Part shown: in pieces, positions 26,376-34,384 of the stretch
Layout: every line of letters begins with the position of its first letter
Numbering within the stretch: the first letter of the stretch is position 1
NCBI GenBank assembly: GCA_035574295.1
Contig: DATLYX010000076.1
Coordinates: 1-64,000, forward strand
Length of the DNA stretch: 64,000 nt
Origin: PNAI01 sp035574295
GTDB lineage: Bacteria; Pseudomonadota; Alphaproteobacteria; Rhizobiales; Xanthobacteraceae
Direction of reading: 5' to 3'
Made by a program: the position numbers and the translations under genes
The notes under the pieces: generated by a model
The model's input: only the letters and a program-made list of their open reading frames with translations
The model's database searches: none
What the model was told of the DNA's origin: nothing

Positions 26376-27683
26376 TCACCGCACGTTCGGACCGCCCGGC
26401 GGCATGGGCGGCCATGGCGTCCCCGGCGGGGCCGGCTGCAGCGGCAAGAACAAGAGCGGCACCGGCGGCGGCACGGCGGGCGACGGCCCGGACGGCGCAG
26501 CGAAAGGTACGGTGTCGGCAGCCACTTGCGGAGGCGGGCGATAGGCCGCCGGGGGCGGCGGGGGCGCGACGTAGGAACTCGTGGGCTCGGTGTCCTTCAC
26601 TGTCTTCACCGCCACCAACAGATTCGACTCATTGGGGCGCCAGCGATAGCCGACGCCGAAGTCGAGCGGCGCGGGCTCCGCCCGCTGATAAAACTCGTGC
26701 AGCCGCGGCTGAAAATAGGCGGGGAAGATCGGCGTCATGTAGCGCCCGAACGGGACCAACCGCCACCTGGCCGGATCGAAATAATGCAATGGAACGCCGG
26801 TATCGTCCTGCACGAGCGTAACTATGTGGTCGAGCAAAAAATTTCTTACCTGCGAGAAGCCCGGCGTATGCAGAAGATACGACGCGCTCTTGACGAAACC
26901 GTCGCCGGGCGGAAGCGACTTGCAGAACTGCAGCAACGGGACGGGTCTGCTCCCGGCGTCGGCGAGATTGGCGCTGAAATAGTACAGCGTCTTGCGCGGG
27001 CCGCCCGGCTCGGAAAAAACGATTTTGACGCCGCGCGCCGGCCGCCACGGCCGCGTGCCGTCACCCGAGTGCAACACGCCCTGCTCGTCGAGATAAACAA
27101 GACTCACGTCGTGAATGTCTTTTCCCGTGCGCGCCAAAAAGACGTAAAGGATCGGGATCGTACCGGGCAGTGGTCCGCTATTGAGATCGCGCGACATGTC
27201 CACGGTGATGAAATAGCTGACGGTGAGCACCGAGCGCAGCGAGAATTGGATGTTCCGCAGCGCCTGCATGACCGCCCAGCGCGGCATTTTCATCAGCTCG
27301 GGAATTTGTCCGACCGGTTCAAGGCCGCTCAGGACATAAGTCTCCGCCCTCGGGAAAAAGGCGTCGGCATAGAGAAAGTCAGGACCGGCAAAGTGGTAAA
27401 ACAGCACCGAGCGCGGCGCGGTGAGATTGGCCGCGGACCAGGCGCGGATTTTTGCAAGCCGTATCGCATCGAGATTGCCGAAGGCCGCATCAAAATGCTG
27501 GGCGTGCTGCTTGAACGCCGGATCCTGCACAAGCGGCGCAAGCGGCGAATTGGCGGATAGCGGCAGCCCGGCGAGAAAGCGCGCGGTTTCGTTTGCCGTC
27601 GCTGCCTGCTCGGCTTGCGAGCGGACGGCCGGCACCAGCGCCAAGAACGCAAGCAGCGCAGCAACTAATCGAAGCACTGTCAT
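26376..27683 (-). CDS. Secreted hypothetical protein with proline-rich tail
   Basis: The 435-residue product has a signal sequence ('LVAALLAFLALVPAVRSQA') and an unrecognised globular part with 'VLFYHFAGPDFLYADAFFP', 'YYFSANLADAG' and 'YLLHTPGFSQVRNFLLD'. The last 60 residues are rich in proline (runs such as PPPPPAAYRPPP). ATG 27683 is preceded by AAAGGA. The same-strand neighbour downstream is the YkuD protein, so an envelope role is possible. I cannot name a family. Confidence 0.78.
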   Translation of the reverse strand: MTVLRLVAALLAFLALVPAVRSQAEQAATANETARFLAGLPLSANSPLAPLVQDPAFKQHAQHFDAAFGNLDAIRLAKIRAWSAANLTAPRSVLFYHFAGPDFLYADAFFPRAETYVLSGLEPVGQIPELMKMPRWAVMQALRNIQFSLRSVLTVSYFITVDMSRDLNSGPLPGTIPILYVFLARTGKDIHDVSLVYLDEQGVLHSGDGTRPWRPARGVKIVFSEPGGPRKTLYYFSANLADAGSRPVPLLQFCKSLPPGDGFVKSASYLLHTPGFSQVRNFLLDHIVTLVQDDTGVPLHYFDPARWRLVPFGRYMTPIFPAYFQPRLHEFYQRAEPAPLDFGVGYRWRPNESNLLVAVKTVKDTEPTSSYVAPPPPPAAYRPPPQVAADTVPFAAPSGPSPAVPPPVPLLFLPLQPAPPGTPWPPMPPGGPNVR

Positions 27684-27919
27684 CAGGTCAGTCCTTTGCC
27701 GGTCGGCCGCCGGCCCCACGGAAGGTTTTGCCACCGAAGCCCTATAAAGCTGCGCATGAACAGTAGTTGAACCGAGACAAAAAAGCAGAAGGACACACGC
27801 GAGAAACTGACCGTTTTCGAGGCCCCGCGGCGGCCTGACGCAGCCATGGGCAGCCAGAGGCGGTTTTCGATTTGGCGTGGGCTTCCCGCAAATCGGTAGC
27901 CGTTTTCCGGGATCACGCC

Positions 27920-28648
27920 CTATTGGCGCGACCGGGTGAATGGCACAAAGCGCACCGGAATGACGGAGCGCCGTGTCGTCTGCCCGGGCGCGATCTTTTC
28001 CACGACCACGAGCTGCTGCAGGCCGTCGGCGGGGCCGAGCGGCATCACCAGCCGGCCACCCACCTTGAGCTGTTCGATCAGCGGCGGCGGCACATGCCCG
28101 AGCGCGGCCGTCACCACCACCGCATCGAACGGCCCGCATTCCGGCCAGCCGTCATAGCCGTCTCCGACCTTCACGCTCACGTTGTCATAGCCGAGCTCGC
28201 GCAACACTTTTGCCGCCGTCTCCGCGAGCGCCGGAATGATTTCGACGGTACAGACCTTGCGCACGAGGTGCGCCAGCACCGCGGCCTGATAACCCGAACC
28301 CGTGCCGATTTCGAGCGCCGTATGGTCCGGCCCCGCCGCGGCGAGATGCGTCATCAGCGCAACGATGAACGGCTGCGAGATGGTCTGGCCGCGTCCGATC
28401 AGGAGCGGCCCGTCGCCATAGGCCACCGCGCAGGAGCGGCCCGGCACGAATCTGTGGCGCTCCACTTCACCCATGATACGGAGCACGCGCTCCGAAATGC
28501 CTTGCCCGCCCAACGCCGCGACGTTCATGCGCGCATAGACCTGGATCGTGTTCACCATCTCGGCGCGTTCCCGCACGCAAACGCCGCCCTCCGCAGCCGC
28601 CGCATGGGCGACAGCCACCAACACGAGCGCCAGAATATTTCTCTTCAT
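27920..28648 (-). CDS. Protein-L-isoaspartate O-methyltransferase with signal peptide
   Basis: PIMT methylates isoaspartyl residues with S-adenosylmethionine to start their repair. The SAM-binding 'ALEIGTGSGYQAAVLAHL' and 'VGDGYDGWPECGPFDAVVVTAA' and the family-specific 'GRGQTISQPFIVALM' are present. The 242-residue product begins 'MKRNILALVLVAVAHAAAAEGG', a clear cleavable signal sequence, which is unusual because PIMT normally works in the cytoplasm with SAM. GAGG lies seven bases before ATG 28648. Confidence 0.9.
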   Translation of the reverse strand: MKRNILALVLVAVAHAAAAEGGVCVRERAEMVNTIQVYARMNVAALGGQGISERVLRIMGEVERHRFVPGRSCAVAYGDGPLLIGRGQTISQPFIVALMTHLAAAGPDHTALEIGTGSGYQAAVLAHLVRKVCTVEIIPALAETAAKVLRELGYDNVSVKVGDGYDGWPECGPFDAVVVTAALGHVPPPLIEQLKVGGRLVMPLGPADGLQQLVVVEKIAPGQTTRRSVIPVRFVPFTRSRQ

Positions 28649-28873
28649 TGCAAAGCCTCGAAATCTGGCTATTCCCGATGTGACCATCCGCAATTCGCGC
28701 TCATATGAGTTCGACCGAGCCGCGACCGCGCGCAACATCCCACGCCGACAAGGCGCGGCGCGCTCGCGCCAACGCCGGACCCGGCCGCATCCGACGGTCA
28801 ACAATCCCGCAGCAATGCTCTATACTTCCAACATGCGCGCCTGAGGTCATTGTAGCAGCTTGAGGGAAGGGAA

Positions 28874-29839
28874 ATGCGGAAGAAATATCTCGTCGCCTGT
28901 CTTGCGGCCGCAGCCATGATCGCAACCCCGACCCACACGCGGGCGCAGGACCAAGCCATCAGGATCATCTTTCCGTTTGCCGCCGGCGGCTCGGGCGATG
29001 CGCTCGTCCGCCTCTTGGCCGATAGAATGCGCACAAGTCTCAACCGCTCGGTGATCGTCGAGAACCGCACCGGCGGCGCTGGCCGCATTGGCGTGGCGGC
29101 GGTGAAGAATGCGCCGCCGGACGGATCGACGCTGCTGTTCACGCCGATAGCGCCGGTCGCGGTCTATCAGCACAGCTACAAATCGCTCGATTACGATCCG
29201 ATCAAGGATTTCAGCCCAGTGAGCCAGGTCTGCACCTTCGATTTCGGCATTGCGGTGGGATCGAAGGTGGCGGTCACCGCCCTCAAAGATCTCGTCGCCT
29301 GGGCCAAGGCCAATCCTGCGCAGGCCAACTACGGCATCCCGGCGCCCGGCACGCTGCCGCATTTTCTCGGCGCCATGTTCGGCCGCGCCGCCGGCATCGA
29401 TTTGCGCGCCGTGCCCTATCGCGGCTCCGCCGCCGCGGTGACCGACCTGATCGGCGGCCAGGTTCCCATCGTCGTCACCACCACGAGCGACCTTGCCGAG
29501 CATCACAAGGCCGGCCGCGTGCGCGTGCTGGCAACGTCCGACCAGCAGCGCACCCCGTTCCTGCAGAATGTGCCGACGTTCCGCGAAGCCGGCTACGACC
29601 TCGTCGCCACCGGCTGGTACGGCATCTTTGCCCCCGCAAAAACTCCACCCGATGTCGTGGAGCGCCTGAACAAGGCCATCGTCGCGGCCGTGCAGGCGCC
29701 GGAGGTCAAGGAACAAATGATGCGCTTCGGCCTCGTCCCCACCGGCACCTCGGCGGCGGAATTTGCAAAGATCCAGAAGGCCGACTCCGAATTCTGGGCC
29801 GCGGCGGTGAAGGCTTCCGGTTTCACCGCAGTGGAATAG
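28874..29839 (+). CDS. Bug/TctC-family periplasmic binding protein
   Basis: The 321-residue product has a signal sequence (about residues 1-25) and Bug motifs 'IIFPFAAGGSGDALVRLLAD', 'VIVENRTGGAGRIG' and 'AVPYRGSAAAVTDLIGGQVP'. GAGGGAAGGG precedes ATG 28874. The next gene, an MBL-fold hydrolase, begins 7 bp after the stop, so the two form an operon. The bound carboxylate is unknown and no TctAB membrane genes are near. Confidence 0.92.
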   Translation: MRKKYLVACLAAAAMIATPTHTRAQDQAIRIIFPFAAGGSGDALVRLLADRMRTSLNRSVIVENRTGGAGRIGVAAVKNAPPDGSTLLFTPIAPVAVYQHSYKSLDYDPIKDFSPVSQVCTFDFGIAVGSKVAVTALKDLVAWAKANPAQANYGIPAPGTLPHFLGAMFGRAAGIDLRAVPYRGSAAAVTDLIGGQVPIVVTTTSDLAEHHKAGRVRVLATSDQQRTPFLQNVPTFREAGYDLVATGWYGIFAPAKTPPDVVERLNKAIVAAVQAPEVKEQMMRFGLVPTGTSAAEFAKIQKADSEFWAAAVKASGFTAVE

Positions 29840-29846
29840 GCGCGCG

Positions 29847-30701
29847 GTGGCGTCGGCCGGCAGCAAACTGATTTTGCTCGGTACCAAGGGCGGCCCGCGC
29901 GTGGGCAAGGGCCGCGCCAACCCCGCCAACGTGGTGGTCGTGAACGGCCGACCCTATGTGGTGGACTGCGGCTATGGCGTCACCCGGCAACTGATCGAGG
30001 CCGGTATCCCGTCGCAGACCGTGCGCGACATTCTCATCACGCACCACCATTCCGACCACATCCTCGAGCTCGGCCCGCTGATCTACAACATCTGGGTCAG
30101 CGGCCTGTGCGAGCCCATCGACGTCTGGGGCCCGCCGCCGCTGCGCGAGATCGTCGGCGGATTTTTCCGTTCTATGGCCTACGACATCGACATCCGAATT
30201 GAGGATGAAGGCCGCGCCGATCTGCGCGAGCTCGTGCGCCTGCACGAATTCGACGCCGACGGGGTCTTGTTCGAGCACGCCGACCTCCGCGTGAGCACCG
30301 CAAAGGTTCATCACCCGCCGCTGCCGCACGCCTATGCCTTTCGCTTCGATGCGGCCGACCGCTGCATCGTGCTCTCCGGCGACACCGCGCCCTGCCGCGG
30401 CATCGTCGAGATCGCGCGCGGAGCCGACGTGCTGCTGCATGAGGTCATGCATCTTGAAGGCATCGACCGCCTCGCCGCGCGGATGCCGAACATCGCGCGC
30501 CTGCGCGAGCATCTCATCGCCGCCCACACCACGACCGAACAGGTCGGCAAGACCGCGGCGGAAGCCGGCGTAAAAGCACTCGTGCTCAACCACTTCGTGC
30601 CCGGCGACGACGACAGCATCACCGAAGCAATGTGGCTCGAAGGCCCGCGCCAGCATTTTCGCGGCCCCGTCCTCGCCGGCCGCGACTTGCAGATCATTTG
30701 A
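29847..30701 (+). CDS. Metallo-beta-lactamase-fold hydrolase
   Basis: The 284-residue product has the zinc motif 'THHHSDHILELGPL', further ligand candidates 'KVHHPPLPHAYAFRF', 'LSGDTAPCRG' and 'LNHFVP'. The pattern resembles RNase Z-like and arylsulfatase-like members of the family, which includes hydrolases of small esters. GTG 29847 starts it, 7 bp after the Bug gene. Co-transcription suggests it may process the imported compound, which is inference. Confidence 0.9.
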   Translation: MASAGSKLILLGTKGGPRVGKGRANPANVVVVNGRPYVVDCGYGVTRQLIEAGIPSQTVRDILITHHHSDHILELGPLIYNIWVSGLCEPIDVWGPPPLREIVGGFFRSMAYDIDIRIEDEGRADLRELVRLHEFDADGVLFEHADLRVSTAKVHHPPLPHAYAFRFDAADRCIVLSGDTAPCRGIVEIARGADVLLHEVMHLEGIDRLAARMPNIARLREHLIAAHTTTEQVGKTAAEAGVKALVLNHFVPGDDDSITEAMWLEGPRQHFRGPVLAGRDLQII

Positions 30702-30743
30702 GTTGAATCCATGATGAGTAGGCGAACCACCAACGTTCTTCGC

Positions 30744-30822
30744 CTCTTCCTCTTTCCGCTTGCGGAGAGTGGTCGCCACGAAGCCTAGCACCAGCGAAAC
30801 GAAGGCGGGCGGGTGAAGGGCA
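30744..30822. repeat. Degenerate copy of the palindromic element
   Basis: 'ctctttccgcttgcggagag' followed by 'tggtcgccacgaagcc' and 'cagcgaaacgaaggcggg' resembles the elements at 1203, 7203 and 17698, but only one copy is clear here. It fills part of the gap before the SDR gene. Confidence 0.5.
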
Positions 30823-30980
30823 ATTCTCCAAAGACCCCAGATTCGCGGAGACGTTGGTAAAATTCATGAGCGACGGGGATTGTCGAATGTGAATTTGATG
30901 CCGTGATCATCCGTCTCTGGCCGGGGCGAGCCGGCCGGCAATCTGCTATTCCAGCGCCATCACGACATGGAGCCAGCAGC

Positions 30981-31682
30981 ATGGATTTTCGCGACAAGCA
31001 TGTCGTTGTGACCGGGGGAACCGGGGCGTTGGGGAGCGCAGTGGTCGGCGCCCTGCTCGCGGCCGGGGCGCATTGCCACGTCCCCCATCGTGCGACGGCC
31101 GAGGCCGAACGATTCGCGCACCGTGCCGACCCGCGCCTGATGTTGATCGAAGCCGGCGATCTTGCCGACGAAAACGTGGTGGCCCGCATCTACGGCGGCG
31201 TTCCAAAACTCTGGGCTTCGATCAATCTGGCCGGCGGCTTCGCTTTCGGCCCGGTCGCAAACACCGACAAAGCGGCCCTCACCCGCCAGCTCGATCAAAA
31301 TTTCGTCACCTGCTTTTTGTGCTGCCGCGCCGCCGCAACCGCCATGGCGAGCACGCAGGCCGGAGGACGCATCGTCAATGTCGCCGCCCGCCCCGCACTG
31401 GAATGGCGCAGCGGCGCCAACATGGCGGCCTACGCGGCGAGCAAGGCCGCGGTGGCCGCGTTCACCGTTGCCTTCGCGCAGGAAGTCGTGAAACAGGGCA
31501 TTTTGGTGAACGCCGTGGCGCCTTCGATCATGGACACCCCGGCCAACCGCGGGGCCATGCCGAACGCCGACTTCGCGAGCTGGCCCAAGGTGGAGGAGGT
31601 GGCGGCCACGATTCTCTTTCTCGCCTCCCCGGAGAATGCGGCAACCAGCGGCGCCGTCGTTCCGGTTTACGGCCGCGCTTAG
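30981..31682 (+). CDS. Short-chain dehydrogenase/reductase
   Basis: The 233-residue product shows the NAD(P)-binding 'VVTGGTGALGSAV', the 'NLAGG' motif and the catalytic 'YAASK'. The usual serine before Tyr appears displaced ('VNVAARPALEWRS'), so activity should be treated cautiously. ATG 30981 gives the standard start just before the first strand; the open frame from 30903 adds nothing SDR-like. It lies 90 bp before the tryptophan dioxygenase gene and may be in the same unit. Confidence 0.85.
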   Translation: MDFRDKHVVVTGGTGALGSAVVGALLAAGAHCHVPHRATAEAERFAHRADPRLMLIEAGDLADENVVARIYGGVPKLWASINLAGGFAFGPVANTDKAALTRQLDQNFVTCFLCCRAAATAMASTQAGGRIVNVAARPALEWRSGANMAAYAASKAAVAAFTVAFAQEVVKQGILVNAVAPSIMDTPANRGAMPNADFASWPKVEEVAATILFLASPENAATSGAVVPVYGRA

Positions 31683-31772
31683 CCGCCGCAGGGAATCGAG
31701 CCTCCGAAATATGACCGGCGACATCCGCCGCCGGTTCGGACATATTTTGCGCATGCCGCAGGAGGAATCGCG

Positions 31773-32867
31773 ATGTCCGCCGCCCACGTCATGTATTACG
31801 CCGACTATCTCAAGCTCGACCGGCTGTTGTCCGCGCAGGACCCGGAGAGCGCCCGCCGCGGCCGGCTCGCCCACGACGAGATGCTGTTCATTGTGGTGCA
31901 TCAGGCCTACGAGCTGTGGTTCAAGCAGATCCTGCACGAGCTCGACCGCATCCAGAGCGACTTCGGCGGCGAGGTGCTGGAGGACGAATTGCTAGGCCGC
32001 ATCGTGCACGGCCTCGACCGCATCAACGAAATTCTAAAACTCCTGATCCAGCAGCTCGAAGTGCTGGAAACCATGACGCCGCTCGACTTTCTCGATTTCC
32101 GCGATTTCCTGTTTCCCGCTTCGGGCTTCCAGTCGGTGCAGTTCCGCCTGATCGAGATCCGGCTCGGCCTCTCTCGCAACGCCCGTCTCGACTACGCCGG
32201 CAAACCTTTCGACACGCATCTGCGCGAGGCCGACAAGGCGCGCGTCGCCGCCGCCGACGCCGGGCCCAAGCTCATCGACCAGCTCGACCGCTGGCTCTCG
32301 CGCACGCCCTTCGTGCACCGGCCGGACTACGATTTCTCCATCGAATATCGGAAGGCCGTGAAGGAGATGTTGGAAGACGACGCCCGCCGCGTGCGCGCCA
32401 ATCCGGCGCTCGGCGTCGAGCAGCGCGAGGCCGAAGCCCGCCGCATCGAGGCCTCGCTCGCGGAGTTTCGGGCCATCTTCGAGCCGACGGGCGGGCCCTC
32501 GCCCTGGACCATGTCGCGCGCCGCGGTGCAGGCGGCGCTGTTCATCATCGTCTATCGCGACCGGCCGGTGTTGCAGCTCCCCTTCCGCCTGCTGGCCGCG
32601 CTGATGAATCTCGAAGAGCTGATGACGCTGTGGCGCTACCGCCACGCGCTCATGGTTGAGCGCATGATCGGGGTGAAGGTCGGCACCGGCGGCTCCTCGG
32701 GCCACGCCTATCTGCGCGACACAGCGGCCCGACATCACATTTTCTCCGACCTGTTCCGCCTCTCCACTTACCTCATTCCGCGCTCGCGGCTTCCCAAATT
32801 GCCGCGTGAGCTGGAAGACGCCATGGGCTTCACCTACACCATGCACACCTTGCAGTCGCGGCCATGA
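31773..32867 (+). CDS. kynA: Tryptophan 2,3-dioxygenase
   Basis: TDO is a haem enzyme that opens the indole ring of tryptophan to N-formylkynurenine. The motifs 'FIVVHQAYELWFKQILHEL', 'TPLDFLDFRDFLFPASGFQS', 'LWRYRHALMVERMIG' and 'GTGGSSGHAYLRDT' are diagnostic. AGGAGG lies just before ATG 31773. At 364 residues it is somewhat longer than the shortest bacterial TDOs. It overlaps the following kynureninase-like gene by 4 bp. Confidence 0.94.
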   Translation: MSAAHVMYYADYLKLDRLLSAQDPESARRGRLAHDEMLFIVVHQAYELWFKQILHELDRIQSDFGGEVLEDELLGRIVHGLDRINEILKLLIQQLEVLETMTPLDFLDFRDFLFPASGFQSVQFRLIEIRLGLSRNARLDYAGKPFDTHLREADKARVAAADAGPKLIDQLDRWLSRTPFVHRPDYDFSIEYRKAVKEMLEDDARRVRANPALGVEQREAEARRIEASLAEFRAIFEPTGGPSPWTMSRAAVQAALFIIVYRDRPVLQLPFRLLAALMNLEELMTLWRYRHALMVERMIGVKVGTGGSSGHAYLRDTAARHHIFSDLFRLSTYLIPRSRLPKLPRELEDAMGFTYTMHTLQSRP

Positions 32868-34036
32868 TGCTCGACCTGCGCCGGCATTTTTCCGAATTCC
32901 GCAATGCGCAGCCCGGCCGCATTCATCTTGCCGCACACAGCCATCACTACTGGCCCGACGCCGCATGCGCCGCGCACCGCCGGGCGCTCCCCGACGCCGC
33001 GCGGCTGGCCGACAAGAAATGGGATGTGGTTTTCGGCGAGCTGATGCCGCGCGTGCAGCGCGGCATCGCCGCCATCCTCGGCCTTCCCGACCCGGCGAGC
33101 ATTGCATTTGCGCCGAACACCCACGATTTCCTGCGGCGCCTGCTGTCCGCTGTGCCCACTTCGCGGCCGCGCATCCTTACCAGCGATGCGGAGTTCCATT
33201 CCTTCACGCGCCAGATCGACCGGCTGGAGGAAGAAGGGCTCGTCTCCGTCGAACGCATTGCAGCCATGCCGTTCGAAACTTTCGCCGCGCGATTTGCTTC
33301 GGCGGCGCGCCGCGGCGGACATGATCTCGTCTATGTGAGCCAGGTGTTCTACAACTCGGCGGCCACCTGCGGCGCGCTCGACGCCATCGTCGCGGCGGTG
33401 CCCGGCCGCGACACGCTGATCGTCGTCGACGGCTACCACGGCTTCATGGCGCTGCCCACGGATTTCGGCGCCAACGCTGCGCGCGCCTTCTATCTCGCCG
33501 GCGGCTACAAATACGCCATGGCCGGCGAGAACGCCTGCTTCATGCACTGCCCGCCCGGCTACGCCATGCGGCCGCGCGACACCGGCTGGTTCGCCGCCTT
33601 CGGCGCGCTCAACGCGCCGGCGGCCGGCAAGGTGGCGTATAGCAGCGACGGCTCGCGCTTCCTCGGCGCCACCTTCGATCCCACCGGGCTTTATCGGCTT
33701 GCCGCCGTGTTCGACTGGATGGACGAGATCAAGCTCACCGTTGCCGCGATCCATGCACACGCGCTCGCGCTGCAGGATTTGTTTCTTGCCCTCCTCGCAC
33801 GCGCACAGGTGCAGCCGCTGTGCGACGCCCGGCTCATCTCGCCGAGGGGCCACACGCCGCGCGGCAATTTCCTCACCTTCGAGCTCGACGATGCGGCGGC
33901 CGTCCATGAGCGGCTCATGCGCGCCGGCATCGTGACCGACATGCGCGGCAAGCGGCTGCGCATCGGCTTTGGCTGTTATCACGCCGCCGAGGACATCGAG
34001 CCCGCCGTCACGGCCATCGCCCGCGCGCTGGCCTAA
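32864..34036 (+). CDS. Kynureninase-like PLP enzyme (aminotransferase class V)
   Basis: The 390-residue product has the class V fold with the PLP-lysine candidate in 'YLAGGYKYAMAGENACFM' and 'VVDGYHGFMALP' for the cofactor-binding aspartate. Kynureninase cleaves kynurenine to anthranilate and alanine. The start overlaps the TDO stop (ATGATG), so translation is coupled, which supports a kynurenine-pathway role. The N-terminus 'IHLAAHSHHYWPDA' differs from well-known KynU, so I leave the symbol empty. Confidence 0.85.
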   Translation: MMLDLRRHFSEFRNAQPGRIHLAAHSHHYWPDAACAAHRRALPDAARLADKKWDVVFGELMPRVQRGIAAILGLPDPASIAFAPNTHDFLRRLLSAVPTSRPRILTSDAEFHSFTRQIDRLEEEGLVSVERIAAMPFETFAARFASAARRGGHDLVYVSQVFYNSAATCGALDAIVAAVPGRDTLIVVDGYHGFMALPTDFGANAARAFYLAGGYKYAMAGENACFMHCPPGYAMRPRDTGWFAAFGALNAPAAGKVAYSSDGSRFLGATFDPTGLYRLAAVFDWMDEIKLTVAAIHAHALALQDLFLALLARAQVQPLCDARLISPRGHTPRGNFLTFELDDAAAVHERLMRAGIVTDMRGKRLRIGFGCYHAAEDIEPAVTAIARALA

Positions 34037-34384
34037 GATCGAACACTTCAGATCGAACACTTCCAATTAGGTCGTATCCCGGGCGCGGCGCGGCATGATG
34101 AAAATTCCGCAACCGAAAAGGGCTGAATTTCCTCGGCATGATAAGCATTGTGTTAAAACTGCGCTTTGCCCCCGACCGCGCCTTATGTATCTGACACGTC
34201 GCATTTTTTCGGTACGCCGCGCCCGCCGATAAGCGCTGCGGAGTGTTGCAAAATTCCCTCAAATCCTGCGCTTTTTGGTAGCGATCGACTAAGTTTAAGC
34301 TTCGCTTAAACGCGCTCGGCCACCGTCCCCTCGCGAGGAATTTTGCCAAGCCAGTCGCTTGGCCGAACCGGACGAGAGTGGCCC
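34037..34384. other. Upstream region of the RTX protein gene
   Basis: This 348-bp AT-richer gap holds a tandem 'gatcgaacacttc' repeat just after the previous stop and a CtrA-type site (34295-34309). I see no gene. Its relative AT content suits a regulated promoter. Confidence 0.45.
34295..34309. promoter_or_regulatory. CtrA-type site TTAA-N7-TTAA
   Basis: TTAA-GCTTCGC-TTAA is an exact match to the CtrA consensus and sits within the perfect palindrome GTTTAAGC-TTC-GCTTAAAC (34293-34311). It lies 75 bp upstream of the RTX/VWA gene. Confidence 0.6.
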
